Below are positions 8,514-16,581 of a stretch of DNA of 64,000 nt, in pieces. The DNA is taken from positions 1 to 64,000 of the IMG/VR virus record IMGVR_UViG_3300047554_000303; one strand, 5' to 3'. Source of the DNA: a virus. The stretch's first letter is position 1. Each line of letters opens with the position of its first letter. Position numbers and translations under genes: made by a program. The notes below the pieces were generated by a model. The model had not been told where the DNA came from, did no database searches, and worked only from the letters and a program-made list of their open reading frames with translations.

Positions 8514-8750
8514 TTAGAGAACTAGAAGCGCTGCCTCTTCTTCGGTTAGAGGCTGGCCTGAAATCAGCTTCTGACGAGCAGAAGCCTTAAGAGCTTCACG
8601 AGCTTCTTCAGCAGCTACACGCTCAGCTTCAGCTTCAGCAGCAGCAAGTGCGTCTGCCTCACGCTGGGCAATCTCTTCCTCAGTAAGAGGTACGTAGGTC
8701 TGTGCACCAGTGGCACAGTCAACAATCAGCTTCATAGGGGTGTCTGACAT
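8514..8750 (-). CDS. Small Ala/Glu-rich conserved fibre-locus protein
   Basis: 78 residues: a short beta N-terminus (MKLIVDCATGAQTYVPLT) then a long helical Ala/Glu stretch (EEIAQREADALAAAEAEAER...) and SGQPLTEEEAALLVL. The LIVDCxTGxQ...LTxEEIAQREAD pattern is seen next to fibre genes in many phages; it may be a fibre assembly factor or a structural linker. Coupled by TAATG to 8750-9103. Confidence 0.6.
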   Translation of the reverse strand: MSDTPMKLIVDCATGAQTYVPLTEEEIAQREADALAAAEAEAERVAAEEAREALKASARQKLISGQPLTEEEAALLVL

Positions 8751-9103
8751 TATTCTCCTTCAGGGGTTGGGGCAGGGGCCTCTACCCACGCTAGGGTTTC
8801 TTCGTCCCATAGATAGATACGACCATCTTGTGGGTAAGCGACAGGTGCTTGCCAGCGGCAAGTGGTCTCGTTAAGTTCCCAAGACTCAAACGGCTTAGGA
8901 GGAATGAAGGCATCACGCTCTTCGTCGTAAATGTAGCCGATACCTGCAAAGTTCTTGCGAATAGTAGCGTTGTACGAGGTCTGTACCCAACGGCCACCTA
9001 GGTTCTCTACAAACCAGTCGTAGCCCTCGTTAGGCAGGTTGTTGTCGCCTACAAGAACACGTAGGACAACGTTATTCTCATCAAGTTCTGCGAAATGTGA
9101 CAT
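8750..9103 (-). CDS. Conserved virion-associated protein (MSHFAELDENN family)
   Basis: 117 residues. MSHFAELDENNVVLRVLVGD, then WVQTSYNATIRKNFAGIGY, FIPPKPFESW and YLWDEETLAW are a pattern recurring in marine and freshwater phage structural regions. Function is unknown; Trp/Tyr-rich ends suggest a compact beta protein. No Shine-Dalgarno sequence; TAGAAT lies exactly 6 nt before ATG, so the gene looks leaderless. Confidence 0.65.
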   Translation of the reverse strand: MSHFAELDENNVVLRVLVGDNNLPNEGYDWFVENLGGRWVQTSYNATIRKNFAGIGYIYDEERDAFIPPKPFESWELNETTCRWQAPVAYPQDGRIYLWDEETLAWVEAPAPTPEGE

Positions 9104-9115
9104 GTCTTTATTCTA
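9104..9115 (-). promoter_or_regulatory. Candidate leaderless -10 box (TAGAAT, 6 nt, ATG)
   Basis: TAGAAT at 9115-9110 on the minus strand, then AAAGAC and the ATG at 9103. Five of six bases match the -10 consensus. This would place transcription start at or next to the start codon. Confidence 0.45.
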
Positions 9116-9117
9116 TC

Positions 9118-10407
9118 CTAATCTGCTCTGTATCTAATGATAACTACGCCTGAACCACCAGACGCACCGTTCTCTCCTCCACCAGCGCCACCGCCAGTAT
9201 TCGCGGTGCCATTTCCAGCGGGAAGTCCACTACCAAAGTTAGTTCCATTTCCTCCACCGCCAAGTCCACCAGCACCTGAGCTGTTTCCGCTGCTACCTCC
9301 GCCACCGCCAGCGTAGTAGGCTCCGCCCCAAAGTGCCCCCGCACCACCAGCACCACCAGCACCGAATGAGCCTGCGACACCTGCTGCACTTGCACCCCCA
9401 CCACCACCGCCAGCAGCTCTACCATCTCCGTAGGTGTAGCCATTCCCTCCAGAGTTACCTTGCCCCGTAGTTCCAGAACCAGCAGTTACGGTGTTACCGT
9501 TACCTCCGCCGCCGCCACCACCGCCAGAGCCTCCAGAGCCACCAGAAGCGGGAGTTAGTTGCCGAGTACCGCCATAGCCGCCGCCGATAGCAACGGACGA
9601 TAAAAAGGAACTGTTAGACCCAGACCTGCCTTGAGGAGAACCCTCAGTTGCGCCAGCAGCTCCTCCAGAGCCTACAATAACTGGAAAAGCGCCGCGTGAA
9701 AGCGGCACTCCTGAGACCGCTAGAAAACCGCCAGCTCCACCACCACCTGGAATGTGAAAGCCTGTTCCACCGCCACCAGCAACCACTAGGGCGTCTATCT
9801 CTAGTGGCTCCTGCGCAGAGAAGGTTCCTGAGCCAGTAAAAGTGTGTACCCAATAGCCATTTGCAAAGGTAATGTTGCCGCCAATAGCTTTAGGCTTTCC
9901 AATTGCAGCTGTACGATTAATCCCGTAAAGAGTTGCGGAGGAGCCTGCAGTGAAATTGGGACCTGTTAGCAAGTACAGAGTTAGGCTTGTAATAGCAGCA
10001 GTACTGCTCCATAATCCAGCTGTAATCTCTTGGTAAGAGTTAGTTGCGCTATTTTCCATTACAACATCAGCAGAGTAACTCTTGTTATTAGAGGATGTGT
10101 AATTAGGAATGTATACAGCTAAGTTACCAAACGTGGATGCAGTAGACGCCTCCGTAGGTACTGCGCCAATAAACCCAGCAGAGATTGTTCCAGAACCTGC
10201 ACTTTGGCCATTTCCATCTAAGTATCGGGTAGTCAAGTTAGCGTTACTACCGTTAAAATACAGCCTAATGTCGTCTACGTAAACAGACGGCCTGCTACTA
10301 CGGCCAGACACTACTAAGTACAAATCCGTAAATGTCTGTGGAATGTTACTGAAGGTAATGCTAGACGCCGCAGTTGGCAGTTCTCTATGCTCAATAAGTG
10401 TGTGCAT
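9118..10407 (-). CDS. Fibre protein: SLYG beta domain fused to glycine-rich domain (5)
   Basis: 429 residues. N-terminal domain (MHTLIEHRELPTAASSITFS, IPQTFTDLYLVVSG, SATLYGINRT) as in 6085-7389, then the glycine-rich module (GYWVHTFTGSGTFSAQEPL, DALVVAGGGGTG, long Gly body, cap GGSGVVIIRYRAD). The two fusions are similar in length and order, pointing to duplication of the whole unit followed by divergence of the glycine-rich body. TAATG coupling upstream. Confidence 0.73.
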   Translation of the reverse strand: MHTLIEHRELPTAASSITFSNIPQTFTDLYLVVSGRSSRPSVYVDDIRLYFNGSNANLTTRYLDGNGQSAGSGTISAGFIGAVPTEASTASTFGNLAVYIPNYTSSNNKSYSADVVMENSATNSYQEITAGLWSSTAAITSLTLYLLTGPNFTAGSSATLYGINRTAAIGKPKAIGGNITFANGYWVHTFTGSGTFSAQEPLEIDALVVAGGGGTGFHIPGGGGAGGFLAVSGVPLSRGAFPVIVGSGGAAGATEGSPQGRSGSNSSFLSSVAIGGGYGGTRQLTPASGGSGGSGGGGGGGGNGNTVTAGSGTTGQGNSGGNGYTYGDGRAAGGGGGGASAAGVAGSFGAGGAGGAGALWGGAYYAGGGGGSSGNSSGAGGLGGGGNGTNFGSGLPAGNGTANTGGGAGGGENGASGGSGVVIIRYRAD

Positions 10408-10895
10408 TAGGCGTGTACTCCGTACAAATAGAAGGTACTACCAGCTGCCCAAGTTCCTGTTTGAACAAAGTTAACAGTAGTAATTGGGTCATTACTGTTG
10501 AATTTGTTCACTTGAGCGTGAACGTATCCTGATGTACCTGCGTTGTTTACTCGTAAAAGACATAGCTTGTTTTTATCAGAACGCGCATAGTCCATGACCT
10601 GCCAGATTAAATTAACATTGGACCCATTAGGGTCACCTACGTTATTACTGGTATCTACTTGGGGAATTGTAAACTGATTGCTTCCCGTAGAACTACCAGT
10701 GCCGTACATAGTTACTGACGAATAGCTACTGCTTGAAACGTTGTTAAACCTAAGCTGTGTGTACCCAGAGGGTATGTAGTTAGCTACTAAAACTAAGTCA
10801 CCGTAAATCTGAGGAATGTTGGAGAAAGTAACGCTAGAACTACTGGTAGCTAAAGTTACTTGATTTAAAGGTATGTAGGTAGGAGTTATGGGCAT
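10407..10895 (-). CDS. Stand-alone SLYG-type beta-domain fibre protein
   Basis: 162 residues: MPITPTYIPLNQVTLATSSS, then FSNIPQIYGDLVLVANY, RFNNVSSSSYSSVTMYG, MDYARSDKNKLCLLRVNN and FYLYGVHA. Matches the six-member domain family of this locus. Start after GAGG at 5-nt spacing. It directly precedes, in transcription order, the fusion protein 9118-10407 that contains the same domain. Confidence 0.66.
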   Translation of the reverse strand: MPITPTYIPLNQVTLATSSSSVTFSNIPQIYGDLVLVANYIPSGYTQLRFNNVSSSSYSSVTMYGTGSSTGSNQFTIPQVDTSNNVGDPNGSNVNLIWQVMDYARSDKNKLCLLRVNNAGTSGYVHAQVNKFNSNDPITTVNFVQTGTWAAGSTFYLYGVHA

Positions 10896-10897
10896 AG

Positions 10898-11464
10898 TTA
10901 CCTCACCTTAAGACCGTAAAGAGAAAACCTAGACCCAGCCCCGTGATTCTGCCTAGTGTTGCTGTACGTGATAGACGTTATCGCTGCAGTGTTTTTCCAC
11001 AAAACTGAGCCAAAAAAGTTAGCTCCAGCTCCCGCAAGAGTGTTACCGCTTATTCCTTTAATAGTAGTAAATTTTCCTGTATTAAAGCAATCTAAAATGT
11101 CTATAACACTTACGTTGTCTCCAGCACTCCACTGGTAATTAATAGTCGGAGCAGCTGCGTTTCCTACACCGACTCCACCTCCAGTAGAGTACATGGAGTG
11201 AGAGTGGTAATTACTAGTAGTTGTGTCGCCATTTAACGTCAGGTAGTAGTCTCCGTAAGTGGAGTACCCAACCGCAGTAATTCGTAATTGAAAATGTTGG
11301 TAGTCCGAGTACCGAGATAGGTTAGTAAAGCTTACAGACGACGCAGCAGCGCCTAAACGCACAGTCTCTAGGTGGTGAAAGTAGTTGCTCTCGTAGTCAC
11401 CTAGAAGTGAAGTAACACTAGAAGGCTGGATGAGGCTAGATTGGGCAAGGCTTTTGACTGCCAT
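10898..11464 (-). CDS. SLYG-type beta-domain fibre protein
   Basis: 188 residues: an N-terminal SLAQSSLIQPSSV leader like 7895-8503, then VSFTNLSRYSDYQHFQLRI, TLNGDTTTSNYHSHSMYS, ILDCFNTGKFTTIKG and RFSLYGLKVR. Shares YQHxQLR and ILDxF with 7895-8503, so these two are the closest pair in the family. AGGGGG precedes the ATG. Confidence 0.65.
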   Translation of the reverse strand: MAVKSLAQSSLIQPSSVTSLLGDYESNYFHHLETVRLGAAASSVSFTNLSRYSDYQHFQLRITAVGYSTYGDYYLTLNGDTTTSNYHSHSMYSTGGGVGVGNAAAPTINYQWSAGDNVSVIDILDCFNTGKFTTIKGISGNTLAGAGANFFGSVLWKNTAAITSITYSNTRQNHGAGSRFSLYGLKVR

Positions 11465-11472
11465 TATGCCCC

Positions 11473-11799
11473 CTAAGCAGCGGTCTCTGAACCGAAGACG
11501 CTAAAGCTCAAGTTTGCAGTAGAGGCGTACACAGTGAGTACGTCAGAAGCGTCCATGGTGATGCCCGAAGTAATGGTGGTTGAGTCAGATGCACCGACAG
11601 TCACGTCATAAGCAATGTAGTGCTGGTTAGCTAGTGTCGCACCGTTAGGGCGCACTGCGATTCTGTAGGTCGCAGGGGCTGCTGAGCGGTTGCATACGAA
11701 GATGGTGGAGATTACCGTCTCAGTGCTGGCACCAACAGTGTAGATGTCGGTGTTGGTAGTGGCGCTCGGTGCGCTCTGTGCTAGTACTTTTACTGCCAT
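11473..11799 (-). CDS. Small beta-sandwich virion protein
   Basis: 108 residues: MAVKVLAQSAPSATTNTDIY, ETVISTIFVCNRSAAPATYR, ASDSTTITSGITMDASDVL and LSFSVFGSETAA. The opening VKVLAQS resembles the VKSLAQSSL leader of 10898-11464, linking the two families. Similar proteins in other phages sit next to fibre genes; role unknown. Confidence 0.63.
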   Translation of the reverse strand: MAVKVLAQSAPSATTNTDIYTVGASTETVISTIFVCNRSAAPATYRIAVRPNGATLANQHYIAYDVTVGASDSTTITSGITMDASDVLTVYASTANLSFSVFGSETAA

Positions 11800-11800
11800 T

Positions 11801-12103
11801 CTAAGCTCCCATCAAGAGAAAGATTTGTTTGGTTGGGTCAGCCGCTGCTGTGCCATTGACCCAGTTAGTTCCGTTGTAGGTAAGTACCTGGCCACTAGTA
11901 GCAGAGGTGATTACAACATCACCTACGTTATCAAGCGCCTCTAGGTTTCCGAAGTATGAAAGTGAGTTCCATGCGGTGGAACCATTCCCCAGCTTCACTT
12001 TGCCAGTGTTGGTCTCTAGACCCCACTCACCAGCTGCAAGGGTAGGGTTAGCGGTGGTCCACTGTGTGGCTGTACCACGTCTAATCTGAATTTTAGTTGG
12101 CAT
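11801..12103 (-). CDS. Fibre protein with Mtd_N-like domain
   Basis: 100 residues. MPTKIQIRRGTATQWTTANP, then LAAGEWGLETNTGKVKLGNG and AWNSLSY form the Mtd_N module (compare 1190-1459). The rest (NVGDVVITSATSGQVLTYNG...W) is a repeat common in phage long fibres, and the last residues IFLLMGA resemble the end of 5719-6048 (EVLMGAI). TAATG coupling to 12103-13179. Confidence 0.72.
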   Translation of the reverse strand: MPTKIQIRRGTATQWTTANPTLAAGEWGLETNTGKVKLGNGSTAWNSLSYFGNLEALDNVGDVVITSATSGQVLTYNGTNWVNGTAAADPTKQIFLLMGA

Positions 12104-13179
12104 TAGAAACTACTCGCATCTCCACCGTCAATTGCGTCCCCAGTATAGATAGAGCTAGGGTCGCCTCCGTCAATTGTACTAGTAACAGGGGCAGGTCCGT
12201 TTACCCAAAGTCCACTAGTTGATTCATAAACAAGAATCTCTCCGTCAGCCACGTTAGTGATTCCCACATTGTGCAGTTCTTCTAGCTCAAAGCCATTCTG
12301 CACATTGACGAAGATTTCTCCATTAATGGCGTTAACTCTGGTGACAACTCCAATAGATACCATGTGATTAGGAGCAACAGGTTTGTTTGCTACACCAAAT
12401 AGTAGCTGCCCTGAAGTTCCCAGCCAAACAGGGTCTCCTGCAGTTGCTGTAGAGGTATCTAAACCTGCAATAAGCCCCTCAGTAACCACGAACCCGATTG
12501 TGTTGTTCACTAGTTCTTGAGTAAGAACTCCTAGAGTTTTGCTAGCGGTTAACTCTCCGTCGTTAGAGGCATACGACACCAGCATGTTAGTGCCGTTTGC
12601 ACCTGAGACGTAAACTGCACGTCCCTTGGCCAGAGTGCTACCAGTAGAGTTTTTTACTAGGTGCTTTACCTGAGAGGTGTAGTTCTCAATCCAAGTGGTG
12701 TCGTAGTCGTCATCAGACGCCTTAGCAAGGATGTACCCCTCTAGACCACCCGTAGGAACACCTGCAGCGCCACCAGTAGTTGGGTCTACCCAAAAACCAT
12801 CGTAGTATACGTATATAACACCTTCGGCTGTACTAAACCATACGTCACCAACAGTGGGGTTAGCAGGAGCAGTCTCAGAGACGATGTAGCCGCCGCTGTT
12901 GTCTCCAACTTCTACCCAGAAGCTGTCGTAGTAGATGTAGCTTTTAGCTGTAGTTGAGTCAAACCAGTAAGTGCCTTCGTCAGGGTTTGCTGGGGCAGTG
13001 TCAGAGACAACTACGCCTCCGCCACCACCGCCAGAACCCTGTGCGATAACCCACGTCGTCCCATCATGAACGTAGATTTTCGACTCATCTGATTTAAAGA
13101 AGAGGTCACCAGCCGCTCCCGCAGATGGCAGGCTCGTGCCACTGGGGAGTCGGGGAGGGGTGAGGAATCTTCTTGACAA
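12103..13179 (-). CDS. Large modular fibre protein with SxTAP/GDxWF repeats
   Basis: 358 residues from a TTG start preceded by AAGGA (no nearby ATG). The N-terminus MSRRFLTPPRLPSGTSL is similar to the start of 13190-14623 (MARQFLTGLNL). Then come an AGDLFFKSDESKIYVHDGTTW unit and two copies of SxTAPANPxxGxxWF...YIYYDxFWV. The second half (VKNSTGSTLAKGRAVYVSGA, GVLTQELVNNTIGFVVTEG, GDPVWLGTSG, FVNVQNGFELEELHNV) is a beta domain widespread in phage fibres. Confidence 0.72.
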   Translation of the reverse strand: MSRRFLTPPRLPSGTSLPSAGAAGDLFFKSDESKIYVHDGTTWVIAQGSGGGGGGVVVSDTAPANPDEGTYWFDSTTAKSYIYYDSFWVEVGDNSGGYIVSETAPANPTVGDVWFSTAEGVIYVYYDGFWVDPTTGGAAGVPTGGLEGYILAKASDDDYDTTWIENYTSQVKHLVKNSTGSTLAKGRAVYVSGANGTNMLVSYASNDGELTASKTLGVLTQELVNNTIGFVVTEGLIAGLDTSTATAGDPVWLGTSGQLLFGVANKPVAPNHMVSIGVVTRVNAINGEIFVNVQNGFELEELHNVGITNVADGEILVYESTSGLWVNGPAPVTSTIDGGDPSSIYTGDAIDGGDASSF

Positions 13180-13189
13180 TTAACTATCC

Positions 13190-14623
13190 TTAGCCGATTA
13201 CTACTACTCGGTAGCTGTCTGCAGCTACGTTAGCGCCTGCTACCCATGAAAGGGTAACAACCGAGGTAGAAGTGCGAACTACATCGACCTCAACGTCAGC
13301 ATCGGTAGCTAGGTCGTAAACCTGTACGGTTACGTCCTTGGTGCCTAGGTTGTGGGTTACAGCCCAGGTAACGATGCCAGAAGAAGGTACTAGCAGCTCG
13401 TTGCTTGCTGCGTAGCGGGTCATGAATCCTAGGTTGGTCTTCGCACCAGCTGCAGTGGTAGCCCCAGTACCACCGTTGCCCACAGCAATAGTGGAACCAT
13501 TCCAGGTACCAGTAGTAATGGTTCCTAGAGTAGTGATAGAGGTCTGACCAACATAGGTAGAAGCAATGTCAATGCTGTCTGCGTTTACGGTGATGCGGTC
13601 TGCAGTGCCTACTGCGTTGAGGGTGTTACCAGTCTTGGTTAGACCGTCACCAGCGACAATCTGGCCAGCACCTGAGAACTGAGCAAAAGTAAGCGCAGTA
13701 GTTCCTAGGGTGATAGTGTCGTTGGTGGTTAGCACCCAGCCAGAGTCAGCGTTTACAGTACCCTCAGATACGAAGGTGAACATACCCGCAGTAACTTCAG
13801 CAGAGCTGTTGGCGTCATCTGTGCGAGTGAAGGTAAAGTACCCTCCAGAGCCTAGAGTGCCGTTAAGAACAGCTCGCCAGATACCGTTTTCTGAAGCCGT
13901 GGTCTGGTTTTTGACAAGGATACGGTCGCCATTAGCAAGAGTTACGCCATCAATCGTGTAGATTGAGGTACCAGAGCTAGTTAGGTTGTCTAGGTTTTCG
14001 GTAGTAGCTACACGAACAGACTGCTTGACGTCTAAACCAGACCGAGCTGCGTCAACATATGCCTTGGTAGCAGCGTCTTGTGGGTCTACTGGGTCAGCTA
14101 GGCTAACAATCTTCTGGCTGTTCATAGAGAACGACGCAGAAGGTGCAGTCAAGTCATTGACGCTATTGCTGTCAAGGATAATCTCGCCGTTAGCGTTTGG
14201 CACGGTGATGGTGTAGTTGCTTAGGGGGCTACCAAAGTCCAGAACAGTCTGTCCAAGAGGACCATTCAGGAACTTGATGTCTCCAGTTAGGCTGACATCA
14301 CCAGTAAAGCTTGGAGAAGACAGAGGGGCCTTCTCGCTTAGCTGAGTCTGAATGTTAGAGCTAACACCGTCTAGGTAGTTAAGCTCAGTGGTGCTGATGG
14401 TAGCGCCATCAAGGATGTTAATCTCATCTGCAGATGCAGTAACGCCGTTTAGACCAACAGCCTCAAAAGCAGTGCCGTTGTAGACGCGCATCTCATTGAG
14501 AGAAGTATTGAAGTAAATCTGACCCAGTACAGGGTTAGAAGGGTCATTCGCCAGATTCTGAATCCTGGCGTTTAGCAGCTCATTCTTGTTAAGATTGAGC
14601 CCAGTTAGAAACTGACGAGCCAT
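13190..14623 (-). CDS. Long tail fibre protein
   Basis: 477 residues. Leader MARQFLTGLNLNKNELLNAR, a GQIYFNTSLNEMRVYNGTAF module, the fibre motif EINILDGATISTTELNYLDG, a KAYVDAARSGLDVKQSVRVA segment, an RILVKNQTTASENGIW domain typical of phage long fibres, and a C-terminal domain WAVTHNLGTKDVTVQVYD found at the tips of many phage and pyocin fibres and repeated in 14633-14935. AAGGA at good spacing before ATG. As the largest fibre gene and nearest the head-connector gene it is a good candidate for the primary fibre. Confidence 0.8.
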   Translation of the reverse strand: MARQFLTGLNLNKNELLNARIQNLANDPSNPVLGQIYFNTSLNEMRVYNGTAFEAVGLNGVTASADEINILDGATISTTELNYLDGVSSNIQTQLSEKAPLSSPSFTGDVSLTGDIKFLNGPLGQTVLDFGSPLSNYTITVPNANGEIILDSNSVNDLTAPSASFSMNSQKIVSLADPVDPQDAATKAYVDAARSGLDVKQSVRVATTENLDNLTSSGTSIYTIDGVTLANGDRILVKNQTTASENGIWRAVLNGTLGSGGYFTFTRTDDANSSAEVTAGMFTFVSEGTVNADSGWVLTTNDTITLGTTALTFAQFSGAGQIVAGDGLTKTGNTLNAVGTADRITVNADSIDIASTYVGQTSITTLGTITTGTWNGSTIAVGNGGTGATTAAGAKTNLGFMTRYAASNELLVPSSGIVTWAVTHNLGTKDVTVQVYDLATDADVEVDVVRTSTSVVTLSWVAGANVAADSYRVVVIG

Positions 14624-14632
14624 TTAATTTCC

Positions 14633-14935
14633 TTAGGATAGTTGTGCAATGCCCGACATGGGGGACGAGAACTGCAGGGTTAGTTGGTTAATGCTGTTGT
14701 GGATAATGTGGCCTTCCACAACGTCGCCCGCACTGTCAAAGACAGTGACGTTTGGCTTGAACCCAAGATTGTGCGTAACTACCCACTGGTTAGAGGCTGC
14801 GCTCTGAGAGTGAGTGTATGAGACGAGTGGTATGATTTGTTTTGCGCTTACTCTCTGCGGAACCGCAGGGAGAAAATCTACATCTACTACAGGATACAGT
14901 GGGTCAACGTTAGTCTCGGGGTAAAAGCCACTCAT
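14633..14935 (-). CDS. Small fibre protein with VTHNLG C-terminal domain
   Basis: 100 residues: a Pro/Val-rich N-terminus (PETNVDPLYPVVDVDFLPAV) and QWVVTHNLGFKPNVTVFDSA...NSINQLTLQFSSP, the same domain as the end of 13190-14623. It overlaps the upstream connector-type gene by 4 nt, so it may encode an adaptor joining the fibre to the neck (inference). Confidence 0.65.
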   Translation of the reverse strand: MSGFYPETNVDPLYPVVDVDFLPAVPQRVSAKQIIPLVSYTHSQSAASNQWVVTHNLGFKPNVTVFDSAGDVVEGHIIHNSINQLTLQFSSPMSGIAQLS

Positions 14936-15993
14936 AGTACCGCTGTTCCTACTCTGTCGGTGAAGAAGTTTCCACCAAGAATCTCCGTTGGAGTGGTGTC
15001 GTCTTCGTCATCCTTAATTGCAATAGACCAGTATGTTCTACGTGCAATACGTCTGGTCTGGTCTTCAGTAAGCGACATCTCAATAGTGAACGTGCCATCT
15101 TCGTTGTCAGTTACTGTGAAGGTAAAGTTCTGAGCGACCATTACACTGCCACGCTGTGGAAGAAGGCGTACTGCAAAGAGGGCGTCCTCGTAGTCTCCAG
15201 TAACAGTGAGGGTGTGGGTAAACGCACGGCCTTGGTAAGCGGTGAGGTCTCCGCCTTCGGTAGGCCATGCAGTAGGGGCATCGCCGTAAGTAGGCATCGG
15301 CAATTCCACACGCTGTGGGTAAGACCTGTCGTCCACTTCTTGTGGGCGGTAAACAGGTACGTAACGGTTGGTGGTCTTGCTGATTCGACGGAAGGTGAAC
15401 ACGTCGATGCTGTACATACCGATGCCCAGCTGAGTACACAGCTCGCGGTACTGCTCCTTGCGGGAGTCAATCATCTCCATGAGCTGGCGGTAACGCTCAG
15501 AACGTGGGATAGTGACGCCGTCTGGGGCGAAAACGTTGATGTCGAAGGAAGCGTCAGTAGCAAGGGTGTAAAGAGCTAGGGTCGTTGCGTATAGCGCAAC
15601 AGGGTACTCTTCGATACTAGGCAAGTTAGCCACAGTAATCTTACGCCCTAGGGAGTCAGTGTCACGACCTGCGTGCTGCTCTAGAGCGCTAGTGACAATG
15701 TTCTCTAGCTCACGAGTGGTGAAATACCTGTAGTAGTTACCCGTTACCGTAAACTCATCGTCAATCTCAGGCAGGTCATCTAGAACCATTACGCCTGTCT
15801 GCTCTTCAATCTCCACAGTGTCGGAGATGTCCACACCGTTCTTAAATACGGTCACCTGAGGGGCGTCTACTGGGGCGTAGTTTAGGCGGTAACGGTTAGT
15901 TGAAATGTCAGACTGAAACTGAGTCACGAATGATTTGGGTAGGTCACCAAGCTCAAAGCGTACCCGCTCTACAAGCGAAGACAGAGTGGCCAC
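14932..15993 (-). CDS. Virion structural protein, probable neck/tail connector
   Basis: 353 residues from GTG after an ideal CGGAGG. N-terminal helical part (LSSLVERVRFELGD), a beta unit (VTVFKNGVDISDTVEIEEQTG), a central helical part (ELENIVTSALEQHAGRDTDS, RYRQLMEMIDSRKEQYRELC) and a C-terminal beta domain reading TLTVTGDYEDALFAVRLLPQ and FTVTDNEDGTFTIEMSL. It lies between the head genes and the fibres, where head-completion proteins usually sit. The family is not recognised with certainty. It is the first gene after a strong terminator. Confidence 0.55.
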   Translation of the reverse strand: MATLSSLVERVRFELGDLPKSFVTQFQSDISTNRYRLNYAPVDAPQVTVFKNGVDISDTVEIEEQTGVMVLDDLPEIDDEFTVTGNYYRYFTTRELENIVTSALEQHAGRDTDSLGRKITVANLPSIEEYPVALYATTLALYTLATDASFDINVFAPDGVTIPRSERYRQLMEMIDSRKEQYRELCTQLGIGMYSIDVFTFRRISKTTNRYVPVYRPQEVDDRSYPQRVELPMPTYGDAPTAWPTEGGDLTAYQGRAFTHTLTVTGDYEDALFAVRLLPQRGSVMVAQNFTFTVTDNEDGTFTIEMSLTEDQTRRIARRTYWSIAIKDDEDDTTPTEILGGNFFTDRVGTAVL

Positions 15994-16061
15994 AAAACCT
16001 CCGTAAAATTTCTATCTCTATGTTCCCTTATTATGAGGATAAATACAGCGCAAACGAGAAA

Positions 16062-16103
16062 GCCCGCTCCGCTGGGAGGAGGGCGGGAACCAGCGAAGCG
16101 GGC
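16062..16103 (-). terminator. Rho-independent terminator (minus strand)
   Basis: On the minus strand a 14-bp stem with one internal mismatch (GCCCGCTTCGCTGG with CCAGCGGAGCGGGC) closes a GC-rich loop and is followed by CTTTCTC. It separates the head module from the fibre array. Confidence 0.75.
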
Positions 16104-16118
16104 AGCTTATTGAGCGAC

Positions 16119-16493
16119 TTAGTTAGGTCGCCAAATGTAGCCGAGACCCTCTAGGTAGTCTGCGAGGTCTCGTGGGACGGAGTACTTAACACCGCTCTTA
16201 AAGGTGTAAGTGTTTCCGACGCCATAGGTCATGTCTTCGATGTCAGCGATGGTACGGATAACAACCATGTCGTTACCGTTTACTGATACACCGACCTCTT
16301 CAATCTCGTCAATGAGAAGGGGCTGGTCTGGCTTCTTCGGGTCAAATACCTGAGTCTCCAAAGCCTCTTGCTCAGCCTGACGAGTGAGAGAAATCTCTGC
16401 TTCACGCTTCTTTAGCTCAGCTGCGCGGGCCTTTGCAGCATCCTCTGCTGCCTTGCCAGTTGCGTCCAATGGACTTGTCTTTTGTGTTGCCAC
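16119..16493 (-). CDS. Small virion-region protein following the capsid gene
   Basis: 124 residues from a GTG that follows AGGAG at about 10 nt; a longer reading to 16565 runs through a hairpin and is rejected. The N-terminal third is a charged helix (GKAAEDAAKARAAELKKREA), then a short domain EEVGVSVNGNDMVVIRTIAD...YTFKSGVKYSVPRDLADYLE. Small proteins with an EVGV..NG...V.I...V.D.TYG...TY.F..G.. pattern and a similar position follow the capsid gene in several actinophages. Function unknown, possibly head completion. Confidence 0.6.
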   Translation of the reverse strand: MATQKTSPLDATGKAAEDAAKARAAELKKREAEISLTRQAEQEALETQVFDPKKPDQPLLIDEIEEVGVSVNGNDMVVIRTIADIEDMTYGVGNTYTFKSGVKYSVPRDLADYLEGLGYIWRPN

Positions 16494-16527
16494 GTTGTTT
16501 ATTCTCCTAGTGTTGGATGTTTGTGTT

Positions 16528-16567
16528 GGGTGGGGGCACAGCTCCGTCCGAAGCAACGCCCCCACCC
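16528..16567. terminator. GC-rich hairpin between capsid gene and 16493 gene
   Basis: A perfect 10-bp stem, GGGTGGGGGC with GCCCCCACCC, around a 20-nt loop. On the minus strand no U-tract follows, so it may attenuate transcription or protect the 3' end of capsid mRNA rather than terminate fully. Confidence 0.55.
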
Positions 16568-16581
16568 AAGGTTTTTAGCTA

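Noticed and set aside
1507-10407. CCACCA/GGTGGN tracts considered as a CRISPR array or satellite
   Set aside because: Units are irregular and codon-phased, with no constant repeat and spacer lengths.
1190-12103. Diversity-generating retroelement suggested by Mtd_N-like proteins
   Set aside because: No reverse transcriptase and no template/variable repeat pair found in the window.
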